A stretch of 64,000 nt of DNA from Flavobacterium sp. CF108 (GTDB lineage: Bacteria; Bacteroidota; Bacteroidia; Flavobacteriales; Flavobacteriaceae). Positions 16,874-26,345 of this stretch are shown here, one piece after another; position 1 is the first letter of the stretch, and each line of letters begins with the position of its first letter. Under the pieces are notes generated by a model. That model did not search any database. It saw only the letters and a program-made list of their open reading frames with translations, and was not told where the DNA came from. The DNA lies in NCBI RefSeq assembly GCF_900129795.1, contig NZ_FQWW01000001.1, positions 186,001-250,000 on the forward strand, written 5' to 3'. The translations under genes and the position numbers were made by a program.

Positions 16874-17440
16874 CTACTCTTTTACACGCTCCATGTAAGA
16901 ACCTGAAGCTGTATCGATTTTAATTTTATCACCTTCGTTGATGAACAACGGAACGTTTACAGAAGCTCCAGTTTCTACTGTAGCACTTTTTGTAGCGTTT
17001 GTAGCTGTATTTCCTTTTACTCCCGGCTCAGCGTAAGTAACTTCAAGAACTACAGATGCAGGCATATCTACAGATAAAGGTAAATCAGTTTCAGTATTAA
17101 TCTGAACCATTACATTTGTTCCTTCTTTTAATAAATCCGGAGCATCTAAGATATTTTTGTTTAAAGAAATCTGCTCAAATGTTTCAGCATTCATAAAGTG
17201 AAATTCATCACCTTCTGGATATAAAAACTGGAATGTATGTGTTTCAACTCTAATAACGTCAATTTTGTGACCTGCAGAAAATGTATTATCTAATACTTTA
17301 CCCGAAGTTAAACTTTTTAATTTAGTTCTTACGAAAGCTGGACCTTTTCCTGGTTTAACGTGAAGAAATTCAATGATTTTATAGATATCGTGATTAAATT
17401 TAATACACAATCCGTTTCTAATATCTGATGTAGATGCCAT
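16874..17440 (-). CDS. efp: Elongation factor P
   Basis: The 188-residue protein relieves ribosomes stalled at polyproline stretches. The N-terminal KOW-like domain carries the tip loop KPGKGPAF with Lys32 at the position modified in many bacteria. Two OB domains follow, ending in the typical GDKIKIDTASGSYMERVKE. Length and domain order are standard. It is placed between lpxA and the LpxD paralogue, as in other Flavobacteriaceae. Confidence 0.96.
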   Translation of the reverse strand: MASTSDIRNGLCIKFNHDIYKIIEFLHVKPGKGPAFVRTKLKSLTSGKVLDNTFSAGHKIDVIRVETHTFQFLYPEGDEFHFMNAETFEQISLNKNILDAPDLLKEGTNVMVQINTETDLPLSVDMPASVVLEVTYAEPGVKGNTATNATKSATVETGASVNVPLFINEGDKIKIDTASGSYMERVKE

Positions 17441-17443
17441 TTG

Positions 17444-17563
17444 TTTTTATTTTAGATTTTTGAATGTAGATTTTAGATTTTGAAAAACTGATCTACATAT
17501 TTTTTATAATGTTTTAATGCTTAATTAATTTTATAATCTAGTTTAGAAATCTAAACTCTAAAA
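17444..17563. repeat. 'TTTTAGATTT' word repeat
   Basis: The efp-lpxA gap contains ttttagatttttgaatgtag and attttagattttg facing aaatctaaactctaaaatta, forming an imperfect inverted repeat. The same words recur at 41490, 49745 and 56020. Confidence 0.45.
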
Positions 17564-18349
17564 TTAATAATTCCCTGAATAACCTTTCATAATTCCTCGT
17601 GATGAATTTCTGATAAAATCAAGAATTTCATCTCTCTCAGGAGTTGCTTCCATTTCAGCTTCAATTATACTTAAAGCTTGTGTTGTATTGTAATTCTTTT
17701 GATATAAAATTCTGTAAATTTCCTGAATTTCTCTAATTTTTTCAGTACTAAATCCTCTTCTTCTTAAACCAACTGAATTGATACCAACATAAGATAATGG
17801 TTCTTTAGCCGCTTTTGTATAAGGAGGAACATCTTTTCTTACCAAAGACCCGCCAGAAATCATAGCGTGATCTCCAATATGAATAAATTGGTGAATTGCT
17901 GCTAAACCACCAATTACGGCGTGATTACCAACAACTACGTGTCCTGCTAATGCTACACCATTTACAATAATAGCGTTATTACCAATCTCACAATCGTGTG
18001 CAATGTGAGCATAAGCCATAACTAAACAATTGTTTCCCAAAATAGTTTGTCCAGAAGCTACTGTACCTCTATTAATAGTAACACATTCTCTAATTGTACA
18101 GTTATCTCCAATAATTGCAAGAGAATCTTCTCCTCCAAATTTTAAATCTTGAGGCACCGCAGAAATTACAGCTCCCGGAAAAATGTTGCAATTTTTACCA
18201 ATACGAGCACCTTCCATGATGGTTACATTTGAACCAATCCAAGTACCGTCTCCAATAACAACATTATTGTGAATTGTTGTAAAAGGTTCAATTACAACGT
18301 TTTTAGCGATTTTAGCGCCTGGATGAACATATGCTAATGGTTGATTCAT
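17564..18349 (-). CDS. lpxA: Acyl-ACP--UDP-N-acetylglucosamine O-acyltransferase
   Basis: The 261-residue enzyme starts lipid A synthesis by moving a 3-hydroxyacyl chain to UDP-GlcNAc. The first two thirds are hexapeptide repeats (IGDGTWIGSNVTIMEGARIG). The catalytic-His region is AYAHIAHDCEIGNN (about 114-127). The C-terminal helical part (GLRRRGFSTEKIREIQEIYRILY) is typical of LpxA. The order lpxD, lpxC-fabZ, lpxA in one direction marks an envelope operon, although a separate -7 box is seen in front of this gene. Confidence 0.95.
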   Translation of the reverse strand: MNQPLAYVHPGAKIAKNVVIEPFTTIHNNVVIGDGTWIGSNVTIMEGARIGKNCNIFPGAVISAVPQDLKFGGEDSLAIIGDNCTIRECVTINRGTVASGQTILGNNCLVMAYAHIAHDCEIGNNAIIVNGVALAGHVVVGNHAVIGGLAAIHQFIHIGDHAMISGGSLVRKDVPPYTKAAKEPLSYVGINSVGLRRRGFSTEKIREIQEIYRILYQKNYNTTQALSIIEAEMEATPERDEILDFIRNSSRGIMKGYSGNY

Positions 18350-18393
18350 CTATGTTTTATATTTTAATTAAAATAGTCTAATTTTTAGGGCAA

Positions 18394-18401
18394 CAAACCT
18401 A
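18394..18401 (-). promoter_or_regulatory. Putative -7 box of lpxA
   Basis: The minus strand reads TAGGTTTG, a TAnnTTTG match 45 bp upstream of the lpxA ATG in the gap after lpxC-fabZ. Confidence 0.4.
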
Positions 18402-18419
18402 AACAATAAATTTGATTAA

Positions 18420-19808
18420 TTACTGTTTTCTTGCAATTTGTGCCATTAATTCTGCCTCAGTTACTAATTTTCCGTTTGCGTAGGCATTTGCCTGCATATG
18501 GCAGATTCCTCTTCTGATAGGAGAAATCAACTCACATTTGAAAATTAAGGTATCACCCGGCAATACTTTGTGTTTGAATTTAACATTGTCAATTTTCATG
18601 AAATATGTTAAATAATTTTCAGGATCCGGAACAGTGCTTAAAACCAAAATTCCTCCTGTTTGTGCCATTGCTTCAACAATTAAAACCCCCGGCATTACTG
18701 GAGCTTCAGGGAAATGTCCTACGAAGAAATTCTCATTCATAGTAACATTTTTCAAACCAACCACATGACGATCAGACATTTCGATAATTCTGTCAATCAA
18801 TAAAAACGGCGGTCTGTGAGGTAACATAGCCATGATTTTATGAATATCCATCAATGGCTCTTGGTTTAAATCATAAACTGGAACATGATTTCTCTGCTCT
18901 ATTTTAATGATTTTTGCCAGTTTTTTAGCAAACTGAGTGTTTACAAAGTGACCTGGTTTATTTGCAATAATTTTTCCTTGAATACGAACTCCAATTAAAG
19001 ATAAATCTCCAATAACATCAAGTAATTTGTGTCTTGCAGCTTCGTTTGGATAATGTAAAGTAAGATTATCTAAAACTCCGTTTGGTTTAACAGAAATCTC
19101 TTCTTTACCAAAAGCTTTCTTCAAATTAGCCATTGTAGATTCAGAAATTTCTTTATCTACATAAACAATAGCATTATTTAAATCGCCGCCTTTAATTAAA
19201 CCGTGCTCTAACAACGATTCTAATTCATGTAAAAAACTAAAAGTTCTTGAACTTGCAATTTCTTGTTTAAAATCTGATAAACTTTTAAGTGTAGCATTTT
19301 GAGTACCTAAAACTTTAGTACCAAAATCTACCATTGTAGTTACTTGATACTCATCGCTTGGCATAACAAGGATTTCGCTTCCTGTAGCTTCATCAGTAAA
19401 CGAAATAACTTCTTTTACTACATAAACATTACGGCTCGCGTCTTGTTCTTCGATTCCTGCTTTTTCAATTGCTTCAACAAAATATTTTGATGAACCATCC
19501 ATAATAGGAAGTTCAGAGGCATCTAATTCAATAATAATATTATCCAAATCGCAGCCAACTACTGCCGCTAAAACGTGTTCCGGAGTTTGTATTTTAACAC
19601 CTAATTTTTCTAAATTAGTTCCTCTTTGCGTATTAACAACATAATTAGCGTCAGCCTCAATGACTGGCTGGCCTTGCAAATCTACTCTTACAAAAGTGAA
19701 ACCATTATTAATTGGAGCTGGTTTAAAAGTCATTGTAACTTCTTTTCCAGTGTGTAATCCAACGCCTTTTAGTGAAATTTCATTTTTGATGGTCTTCTGT
19801 TTAACCAT
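18420..19808 (-). CDS. lpxC-fabZ: Bifunctional UDP-3-O-acyl-GlcNAc deacetylase / 3-hydroxyacyl-ACP dehydratase
   Basis: A fused enzyme of 462 residues from MVKQKTIKN (465 if the upstream ATG at 19815-19817 is used). Residues 1 to about 300 are LpxC, the zinc deacetylase committing to lipid [17 protein letters not shown] with a zinc His, and [12 protein letters not shown] with the second His and Asp. Residues from about 315 are FabZ, the dehydratase of fatty acid elongation: [14 protein letters not shown] and [20 protein letters not shown]. This fusion is a known Bacteroidota feature. The start overlaps the 3' end of lpxD by 8 bp, which argues for translational coupling. Confidence 0.95.
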   Translation of the reverse strand: MVKQKTIKNEISLKGVGLHTGKEVTMTFKPAPINNGFTFVRVDLQGQPVIEADANYVVNTQRGTNLEKLGVKIQTPEHVLAAVVGCDLDNIIIELDASELPIMDGSSKYFVEAIEKAGIEEQDASRNVYVVKEVISFTDEATGSEILVMPSDEYQVTTMVDFGTKVLGTQNATLKSLSDFKQEIASSRTFSFLHELESLLEHGLIKGGDLNNAIVYVDKEISESTMANLKKAFGKEEISVKPNGVLDNLTLHYPNEAARHKLLDVIGDLSLIGVRIQGKIIANKPGHFVNTQFAKKLAKIIKIEQRNHVPVYDLNQEPLMDIHKIMAMLPHRPPFLLIDRIIEMSDRHVVGLKNVTMNENFFVGHFPEAPVMPGVLIVEAMAQTGGILVLSTVPDPENYLTYFMKIDNVKFKHKVLPGDTLIFKCELISPIRRGICHMQANAYANGKLVTEAELMAQIARKQ

Positions 19809-20844
19809 TATTTCCATTTTTTGGGTTTATTATTTGTTTTTTTATTTCTTCAACTTCGGCAACTATTTTAGGAAGATTTTTGAAATGAACATACGATTTA
19901 TTAAAATCAGTATATCCAAGCGATGGCGTTCCTTGCAGAATTTCATCATCTTTAATGTTTCTCGCTACTCCGGACTGTGCCTGAAGTCTCACATTATTTC
20001 CTATTGTTAAATGGCCTGCGATACCAACCTGTCCGCCAATCATACAGTTTTCACCAATTTTAGTAGAACCTGCAACACCGCTTTGGGCAGCAATTACAGT
20101 GTTTTTACCAATTTCAACATTATGGGCGATTTGAATTTGATTATCTAATTTAACTCCTTGTCTAATAATTGTAGAACCCAGAGTTGCTCTGTCAATTGTA
20201 GTATTTGCACCAATATCTACATTATCTTCGATAATTACATTACCTATTTGCGGCACTTTACTATAAACTCCTTCTTCATTTGGCACAAATCCAAAACCGT
20301 CTGCACCTATAATAGTACCTGAATGTATGGTGCAGTTATTACCAATTATAGTCTCTGAATAAATTTTTGCACCGGCAAAAATAAACACATTATCGCCAAT
20401 AACAACATTATCGCCAATAAAACTATTTGGGTAAATTTTTACATTATTTCCTAAAACTACATTTTGACCTATATAGCTAAAGCTTCCTAAATACAGGTTT
20501 TCGCCATATTTAGTTCCTTCAGACATAAAAGACTGTGGTTCGATTCCGTTTTTATTCAGTTTTACCTGATTGTAAAAATGCAAAAGTTTAGAAAAAGAAG
20601 CATAAGCATCTTCAACCTTTATTAATGTAGTTGTGATTTCCTGTTCAGGTATAAAGCTGTCGTTAACAATGGTAACTGTTGCTTTTGTAGTATATATATA
20701 GTTGATATATTTCGGGTTAGCCAAAAAAGTAAGAGATCCTTCCTCTCCTTCTTCTATTTTAGAAAGTCGAGAAACTTCGGCATTGGGATTCCCAACAACT
20801 TCTCCTTCTAAAATTCCTGCTATTTGTTCTGCTGTAAATTTCAT
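19801..20844 (-). CDS. lpxD: UDP-3-O-(3-hydroxyacyl)glucosamine N-acyltransferase
   Basis: The 347-residue enzyme performs the third step of lipid A synthesis. It has the N-terminal domain ([20 protein letters not shown] to about 95) and a long hexapeptide beta-helix (105-315: [20 protein letters not shown]). The catalytic-His region is [13 protein letters not shown] (about 239-251), and a C-terminal helix runs to about 347. It is the better LpxD candidate of the two copies because it is full length and sits directly in front of lpxC-fabZ, which it overlaps. Confidence 0.94.
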   Translation of the reverse strand: MKFTAEQIAGILEGEVVGNPNAEVSRLSKIEEGEEGSLTFLANPKYINYIYTTKATVTIVNDSFIPEQEITTTLIKVEDAYASFSKLLHFYNQVKLNKNGIEPQSFMSEGTKYGENLYLGSFSYIGQNVVLGNNVKIYPNSFIGDNVVIGDNVFIFAGAKIYSETIIGNNCTIHSGTIIGADGFGFVPNEEGVYSKVPQIGNVIIEDNVDIGANTTIDRATLGSTIIRQGVKLDNQIQIAHNVEIGKNTVIAAQSGVAGSTKIGENCMIGGQVGIAGHLTIGNNVRLQAQSGVARNIKDDEILQGTPSLGYTDFNKSYVHFKNLPKIVAEVEEIKKQIINPKNGNNG

Positions 20845-20849
20845 CGCGA

Positions 20850-20857
20850 CAAAAATA
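20850..20857 (-). promoter_or_regulatory. Putative -7 box of the lpxD operon
   Basis: The minus strand reads TATTTTTG, only 6 bp upstream of the lpxD ATG, implying a very short or absent 5' leader. Confidence 0.42.
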
Positions 20858-20883
20858 TAAAAAATAGATTTTAAATGTTAATT

Positions 20884-22113
20884 TTAGATAAGTTGTTTTG
20901 GAAAACAGATATAATATTTTGTCACCAATTTAGATAACGATTTCAGATTCAACTGATCAGAAGCTTCGACAACATCCTCAATTGTTTTATCTTTTTTCAA
21001 AATTCGTATTGGTTCGGCAGCTTTACTATAAGCCTGATTCTTAATTTTACCTCTAAAAATAAAATAACCGGCATCTAGTGCCGAAATATTATGTGCTTCT
21101 GCAAATTCTTCTTTTAAAGATTGGGATTCTTCCATCGGAATTTTGTCTGCACTAAGTTTAATCTTCAATAAATCTCTGTTAATGATCATTTTACTTAAAG
21201 TAGAAAGTATAAAATCAGGATGTCTCTGCCATGCTTTTAAAGCACTAATGATATCAAAATCATCTAACTGAGAAAATAAATCCAGTTTTTCGGCATCAAA
21301 ATCTTCAAGACTAATTTTGTTTTGCATAAAATACAAAAGCGGTTCACTACAAGGAAGTTTAACTCCTTTTAAAGTCAATTCTTTAGCTCGTTTCAGCACT
21401 TTCATTAAAATTAACTCGGCAACCAGACTTGTTTTATGCAAATAAGCCTGCCAGTACATTAATCTTCGCGAAAGCAGAAATTTTTCTACAGAATAAATAC
21501 CTTTTTCCTCAATCACCAGAACGTTGTCAACAACATTCATCATTTGAATTAAACGTTCTGAATTCACATTTCCTTCTGCAACTCCAGTATAAAAACTATC
21601 TCTTTTAAGATAATCCATTCTGTCCATATCTAATTGACTTGAAATCAATTGCAGCATGAATTTTCTATGATATTCGCCCTTAAAAACCTGAATTGCAAGA
21701 CTTAATCTTCCGTCAAATTCATCATTAAGCCTGTTCATAAACAATAATGAAATAGCTTCGTGATTTACATCTTCAACAATACTTTTTTCCATAGCATGAG
21801 AAAATGGCCCGTGTCCTATGTCATGCAGTAAAATAGCAATTAATAAAGCACATTCTTCTTCATTTGAAATAGCAACACCTTTAAAACGAAGACTTTCAAC
21901 AGCCTTTTGCATTAAATGCATGCATCCCAAAGCATGATGAAAACGAGTATGATTTGCTCCCGGATAAACTAAATACGATAATCCCATTTGCGATATACGT
22001 CGCAAACGCTGAAAGTAAGGGTGTTGAATTAGGTCGTAGATTAGTTCGTTCGGTATTGTTATAAACCCGTAAATTGGGTCATTGAATATTTTTAACTTGT
22101 TAATTTGAGTCAC
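20884..22113 (-). CDS. HD domain phosphohydrolase
   Basis: The 409-residue protein has the metal-binding HD signature. His residues are in TRFHHALGCMHLM (about 55-67), and LLHDIGHGPFSH lies at about 94-105 with the adjacent HD pair. A further Asp is in QLDMDRMDYLKRDS near 160. This is the SAMHD1/dGTPase-like HD superfamily layout, and family members cleave phosphoester bonds of nucleotides; the substrate cannot be read from sequence. It starts MTQINKLKIFNDPIYGFI, the usual N-terminus of this group, with a -7 box 22 bp upstream. Confidence 0.88.
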   Translation of the reverse strand: MTQINKLKIFNDPIYGFITIPNELIYDLIQHPYFQRLRRISQMGLSYLVYPGANHTRFHHALGCMHLMQKAVESLRFKGVAISNEEECALLIAILLHDIGHGPFSHAMEKSIVEDVNHEAISLLFMNRLNDEFDGRLSLAIQVFKGEYHRKFMLQLISSQLDMDRMDYLKRDSFYTGVAEGNVNSERLIQMMNVVDNVLVIEEKGIYSVEKFLLSRRLMYWQAYLHKTSLVAELILMKVLKRAKELTLKGVKLPCSEPLLYFMQNKISLEDFDAEKLDLFSQLDDFDIISALKAWQRHPDFILSTLSKMIINRDLLKIKLSADKIPMEESQSLKEEFAEAHNISALDAGYFIFRGKIKNQAYSKAAEPIRILKKDKTIEDVVEASDQLNLKSLSKLVTKYYICFPKQLI

Positions 22114-22135
22114 TCTTTGGTTATTTTTTGGTCAA

Positions 22136-22143
22136 CAAATATA
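22136..22143 (-). promoter_or_regulatory. Putative -7 box of the HD gene
   Basis: The minus strand reads TATATTTG, 22 bp upstream of the ATG; a good TAnnTTTG match without a visible -33 TTG. Confidence 0.45.
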
Positions 22144-22333
22144 AGTAATTAAGTATAAATTCATTTCAGTTTTTAACTTAAAAAACAGATATTTACTATC
22201 AGTATTTTCTTAAACATTAAAAAGACAAAAAAAATAATTCTAAATAAATTTCAATTTGTCATCCCTAAATTTATACTATTTTTAATACTTTTTAAGTTCT
22301 ATACGTTTAAATTGCATTAAAATTAAAATATTT

Positions 22334-23887
22334 ATGGATAAGATTAAAATACTTTGGGTCGATGATGAAATCGATCTTTTAAAGCCACATATATTATTTC
22401 TCGAAAAAAAGAATTACGAAGTTACAACAAGCAACAACGGACTTGATGCCATTGCTTTGTTTGAAGAAGAAAATTTCGACATTGTTTTCCTTGATGAAAA
22501 TATGCCGGGAATGAGCGGACTTGAAACTCTTTCTGAAATGAAAGAGAAAAAATCAGCCATCCCGATGATTATGATTACCAAAAGTGAGGAAGAATATATA
22601 ATGGAAGAAGCGATTGGTTCTAAAATCGCCGATTATTTGATAAAACCAGTAAATCCGAACCAGATTTTATTGAGTTTGAAGAAAAACCTGGACGATTCCA
22701 GATTAATTTCAGAAAAAACTACGCTCGATTATCAGAAAGAATTCCGCAAAATTTCAATGGAATTAGCGATGGTTAATTCGTATGAAGACTGGGTTGAATT
22801 GTATAAAAAATTGCTTTTCTGGGAATTAAAATTAGAGAACATAAACGATCAGGCAATGGTCGAAATTCTTGAATCTCAAAAGGTTGAAGCCAATTCTCAA
22901 TTCGGAAAATATATCGAAAGAAATTATGAAGACTGGTTTGCACCAAAAGCAGATAAACCTATTCAGTCTCACAATTTATTTAAAGAATTAGTAGTTCCTG
23001 AAATTAAAAAGAAAGACAAACCAATCTTGTTTGTTGTAATTGATAATCTTCGTTACGATCAATGGAAATCTTTTGAAACTGTAATTTCTAATTATTACAA
23101 ATTAGAAAAAGAAGTTCCGTATTTCTCTATTCTTCCAACCGCTACGCAATATGCCCGAAATGCTATTTTCTCTGGTTTAACGCCTTTAGACATGGAAAAA
23201 CAGTTTCCACAATATTGGAAAAACGATGTTGAAGATGGTGGAAAAAACCTTTACGAATCTGAATTTCTTTCGGCACAAATAAAACGTTTAGGATTAAACA
23301 TTAAAGAAGATTATTTTAAAATCACGAATTATGCCGGTGGTAAAAAACTGGCTGAAAATTTTAAAGCCTTAAAAGGAAACGACTTAGTAACGGTTGTTTA
23401 CAATTTTGTGGATATGCTTTCGCACGCTAAAACAGAAATGGAAGTAGTTAAAGAATTAGCTTCTGATGATAAAGCGTATCGTTCTTTAACCTTAAGCTGG
23501 TTTAAAAATTCTCCTTTATTAGAAATTATTCAGCAGGCACAGCTTTTAGGATTCAAATTGATTTTAACCACAGATCACGGAACAATTAATGTAAAAAATC
23601 CGTCGAAAGTTGTGGGAGATAAAAATACAAGTTTAAATTTGCGCTACAAAACAGGTCGCAGTTTAACATACGAACAAAAAGACGTTTATGTAGTTAAAGA
23701 ACCTAAAACAATTGGTTTACCTGCCATAAATATGAGTAGTTCGTTTATTTTTGCTAAAAATGATTTTTTCCTGGCTTACGTAAACAACTATAATCATTAT
23801 GTAAGTTATTATAAAAACACATACCAACACGGCGGAATTTCGTTAGAAGAAATGATTATTCCGTTCTTGGTATTTAATCCGAAATAA
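22334..23887 (+). CDS. porX: Response regulator with PglZ-type alkaline phosphatase domain (PorX)
   Basis: The 517-residue protein begins with a receiver domain (1-120): acidic pair D10/D11, phospho-acceptor D54 in VFLDENMPG and Lys104 in DYLIKPV. After a helical linker comes a PglZ/alkaline-phosphatase-like domain (about 205-515). Its metal ligands are probably in VVIDNLRYDQWK (about 235) and TTDHGTI (about 412). This architecture is that of PorX, which with the kinase PorY regulates type IX secretion in Bacteroidota. porY is not in the window. The gene stands alone, divergent from the HD gene. Confidence 0.92.
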   Translation: MDKIKILWVDDEIDLLKPHILFLEKKNYEVTTSNNGLDAIALFEEENFDIVFLDENMPGMSGLETLSEMKEKKSAIPMIMITKSEEEYIMEEAIGSKIADYLIKPVNPNQILLSLKKNLDDSRLISEKTTLDYQKEFRKISMELAMVNSYEDWVELYKKLLFWELKLENINDQAMVEILESQKVEANSQFGKYIERNYEDWFAPKADKPIQSHNLFKELVVPEIKKKDKPILFVVIDNLRYDQWKSFETVISNYYKLEKEVPYFSILPTATQYARNAIFSGLTPLDMEKQFPQYWKNDVEDGGKNLYESEFLSAQIKRLGLNIKEDYFKITNYAGGKKLAENFKALKGNDLVTVVYNFVDMLSHAKTEMEVVKELASDDKAYRSLTLSWFKNSPLLEIIQQAQLLGFKLILTTDHGTINVKNPSKVVGDKNTSLNLRYKTGRSLTYEQKDVYVVKEPKTIGLPAINMSSSFIFAKNDFFLAYVNNYNHYVSYYKNTYQHGGISLEEMIIPFLVFNPK

Positions 23888-23895
23888 AATATATC

Positions 23896-23983
23896 GCCAC
23901 GAATTTCACAAATTGACACTAATTTTTATTGAAATTGAAAAGAAAACAACTTCTAATTCGTGAAAATTTGTGAAATTCGTGGC
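23896..23983. repeat. Perfect 19-bp inverted repeat (GCCACGAATTTCAC family)
   Basis: The left arm at 23896-23914 (GCCACGAATTTCACAAATT) is the exact reverse complement of 23965-23983, with a 50-bp AT loop. It fills the porX-tsaE gap. A related, less perfect copy is at 46579-46646. Confidence 0.7.
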
Positions 23984-23998
23984 TAAAAAAATATAAAA

Positions 23999-24406
23999 AT
24001 GAATATCGTTTTTTCATTAGATCAAATTCAGGAAGTTGCACAGCAGATTTTAGATTCAAACCCTAAAAAAATTATTCTTTTTAATGGAGAAATGGGCGTT
24101 GGAAAAACTACTTTAATTAAGCAGTTATGCAAAAGTTTAGGAGTTCAGGATGCTACCAGCAGCCCGACTTTTTCTTTAGTAAATGAATATTATACTTCTA
24201 ATAATCAAACCGTTTATCATTTTGATTTCTATAGATTAAATAAAGAAACCGAAGCACTCGATATGGGTGTTGACGATTATCTATACTCAGGAAACTGGTG
24301 TTTTATCGAATGGTCTGAAAAAATCGCGAATCTGCTTCCGGAAGAATATTCTACAATTAATATTGAATTATTGGCAGACGGAAAAAGAGAATTGAAATTA
24401 GCCTAA
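23999..24406 (+). CDS. tsaE: tRNA threonylcarbamoyladenosine synthesis ATPase
   Basis: The 135-residue P-loop ATPase works with TsaB and TsaD to place t6A at position 37 of ANN-decoding tRNAs. Walker A is FNGEMGVGKTT at 28-38. SSPTFSLVNEY and HFDFYRL are the conserved TsaE strands, and CFIEWSEKI near 101-109 is the Walker B-like region. Its length is usual for the family. The TsaC/Sua5-type partner is encoded at 36424-37044. Confidence 0.95.
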   Translation: MNIVFSLDQIQEVAQQILDSNPKKIILFNGEMGVGKTTLIKQLCKSLGVQDATSSPTFSLVNEYYTSNNQTVYHFDFYRLNKETEALDMGVDDYLYSGNWCFIEWSEKIANLLPEEYSTINIELLADGKRELKLA

Positions 24407-24407
24407 A

Positions 24408-24475
24408 AGCTTTGTGAACCTCTGTGAATTCTTTGCGAATCTTTGCGGTAAAAATTTGCGCAAAGAGAAACAAAA
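24408..24475. repeat. 'CTTTGTGAACCTCTGTG' word repeat
   Basis: The words ctttgtgaacctctgtg, ctttgcgaatctttgcgg and tttgcgcaaagag form an imperfect repeat between tsaE and ald. This wording is typical of short flavobacterial intergenic repeats. Confidence 0.4.
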
Positions 24476-24569
24476 AATAACTTAACATTAGACTTTACTA
24501 TTAGCAGAATTTTTGCACTAATTTTAAAACTTTTTACGTAATTTGTACCCTTAATATTTTGCACAATCC

Positions 24570-25769
24570 ATGTCAATTACTTTAACTCCATTTACAAAAC
24601 AACAATTGCTTCCGCAAGAAGAAAAACTTGAGGTTGGTCGTTTTAAAAGAGAACTTTTCATAGGAATTCCTAAGGAAACAAGCTATCAGGAACGTCGTAT
24701 CTGTTTGACTCCCGATGCCGTAAATTCCCTTACTTATGAAGGTCATCGTGTTATGATTGAATCTGGAGCAGGAGAAAGTTCGAGTTATACCGATAAGGAA
24801 TACTCAGATGCAGGTGCAGAAATTACAAAAGATACCAAAAGAGTTTTCGGTTGTCCGCTTCTATTAAAAGTAGAACCGCCAACATTAGCTGAAATTGAAA
24901 TGATAAATCCCGAAACTACAATCATTTCGGCTATTCAATTGAAAACCAAAAAGAAAGCTTACTTCGAAGCTTTGGCACAAAAAAAAATAACAGCTTTAGC
25001 TTTTGAATATATTAAAGATGAAGACGGTTCTTATCCTGCCGTTAAATCGCTAAGCGAAATCGCAGGAACAGCTTCTATCCTTATTGCGGCCGAATTAATG
25101 ATTACAGATGAATTTGGAAAAGGACTTTTATTCGGAAATATTACCGGTGTCCCTCCTACCGAAGTTGTAATTCTTGGAGCTGGAACGGTTGGTGAATTTG
25201 CTGCAAAAACAGCAATTGGATTAGGTGCAAACGTAAAAGTTTTTGATAATTCAATTACTAAATTACGTCGTTTACAAAATAATTTAAGCCAAAGAATTTT
25301 TACTTCTACCATTCAGCAAAAAGCTTTACTAAAAGCTTTAAGACGTTGTGATGTCGCAATTGGCGCGATGCGAGGCAAAGAAAGATGCCCAATTATAGTT
25401 ACCGAAACTATGGTGGAACACATGAAAAAAGGTGCTGTTATTGTTGACGTAAGTATTGATACCGGAGGTTGTTTTGAAACTTCGGAAGTTACAACCCACG
25501 AAAAGCCAACGTTCATTAAAAACAATGTTTTACACTATTGTGTGCCAAATATACCTTCACGTTACTCCAAAACTGCCTCATTATCAATTAGTAACATTCT
25601 AACACCTTACCTGCATCAGATAGCCGAAGATGGTGGTTTAGAAAGTGCAATTCGATGCAATAAAGGACTTAAAAACGGAATTTATTTATATCATGGAATT
25701 CTAACAAATAAAGCTATTGGCGACTGGTTCGACCTGCCAGATAACGATATTAATTTACTTGTATTTTAA
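24570..25769 (+). CDS. ald: Alanine dehydrogenase
   Basis: The 399-residue enzyme is expected to interconvert alanine and pyruvate with NAD. The N-terminal catalytic domain holds IGIPKETSYQERRICLTP and LLKVEPPTLAEI with the substrate Lys. The nucleotide-binding core has VVILGAGTVGEFAAK (about 198-212), and IVDVSIDTGGCFET and YCVPNIPSRYS follow as in alanine dehydrogenases. It is somewhat longer than the typical 370 aa because of an N-terminal extension (about 30 residues), a feature of the flavobacterial form. The promoter of the next gene lies across its 3' end. Confidence 0.9.
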   Translation: MSITLTPFTKQQLLPQEEKLEVGRFKRELFIGIPKETSYQERRICLTPDAVNSLTYEGHRVMIESGAGESSSYTDKEYSDAGAEITKDTKRVFGCPLLLKVEPPTLAEIEMINPETTIISAIQLKTKKKAYFEALAQKKITALAFEYIKDEDGSYPAVKSLSEIAGTASILIAAELMITDEFGKGLLFGNITGVPPTEVVILGAGTVGEFAAKTAIGLGANVKVFDNSITKLRRLQNNLSQRIFTSTIQQKALLKALRRCDVAIGAMRGKERCPIIVTETMVEHMKKGAVIVDVSIDTGGCFETSEVTTHEKPTFIKNNVLHYCVPNIPSRYSKTASLSISNILTPYLHQIAEDGGLESAIRCNKGLKNGIYLYHGILTNKAIGDWFDLPDNDINLLVF

Positions 25770-25790
25770 AGGAACTTTAATGTACCTTTG
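25759..25790 (+). promoter_or_regulatory. Promoter of the 25806 gene
   Basis: TTG at 25759-25761 and TACCTTTG at 25783-25790 are 21 bp apart, fitting the Bacteroidota -33/-7 pattern. The box overlaps the ald stop codon region and lies 15 bp before the ATG at 25806. Confidence 0.55.
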
Positions 25791-25805
25791 CCAAAATTTT
25801 ATTTC

Positions 25806-26192
25806 ATGAAGTTCGTACACCGTTTTGCATATTATTTGATTGGATTAATTATGGGATGCTTTTTTGTAGCCCTTGTATTTAGTGGTAAAGACACTCGCTG
25901 CAATTATTTTCCAAACGCCAGAGTTTTAAACAATCTAAGAACAAAATCCTTTGAATATTCAGATAAAGCAATTCAGACTTTAAATGAAAAATGGATTGAT
26001 ACTGCCGATATTAAAAGTACTTTAACATATGGCGATGTTGACTTTGACCAAAGTAATGTTCCGTACAAAAAAGGAAAACTTTATATTATTGAAGGAAAAA
26101 CAGTAAAAAATCAAGAGATTATTCTAAAAGTAGTAAACTACGAAAACAAAGCTGTTTTAGACGAAATTATAAAGAAGCCTGTAGAAAAATAA
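25806..26192 (+). CDS. DUF4258-type small membrane-anchored protein
   Basis: 128 residues from the ATG at 25806; an earlier TTG at 25788 is part of the promoter box and is unlikely to be used. One N-terminal TM segment (about 6-26, YYLIGLIMGCFFVALVF) is followed by a soluble domain with the DUF4258-like pattern: TYGDVDFDQSNVPYKKGKLYIIEG, then QEIILKVVNYENKAVLDEI. The function is unknown. It follows ald directly in the same direction but has its own promoter. Confidence 0.75.
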   Translation: MKFVHRFAYYLIGLIMGCFFVALVFSGKDTRCNYFPNARVLNNLRTKSFEYSDKAIQTLNEKWIDTADIKSTLTYGDVDFDQSNVPYKKGKLYIIEGKTVKNQEIILKVVNYENKAVLDEIIKKPVEK

Positions 26193-26203
26193 TCTCTGTT
26201 TTT

Positions 26204-26297
26204 GTCGTTTCGAGGAACGAGAAATCTTTTCGAGATGCTCAACAAAGATTGGACTTTCACTGCAGAGTTGCTTGCAGAGATTTCTCGTTCGAAATGA
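26204..26297. repeat. Inverted repeat of the 'GAGATTTCTCGTTCGAAATGA' type
   Basis: Left arm at 26204-26226 (tcgtttcgaggaacgagaaa) and right arm at 26276-26297 (gagatttctcgttcgaaatg) flank a 50-bp loop holding AAAGATTGGA. A decayed copy with the same loop word and right arm is at 30600-30675. Confidence 0.65.
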
Positions 26298-26345
26298 TAA
26301 GATTGCAGAAAATTCGTGTAAATCTGTGAAATTAGTGTTTTAAAT

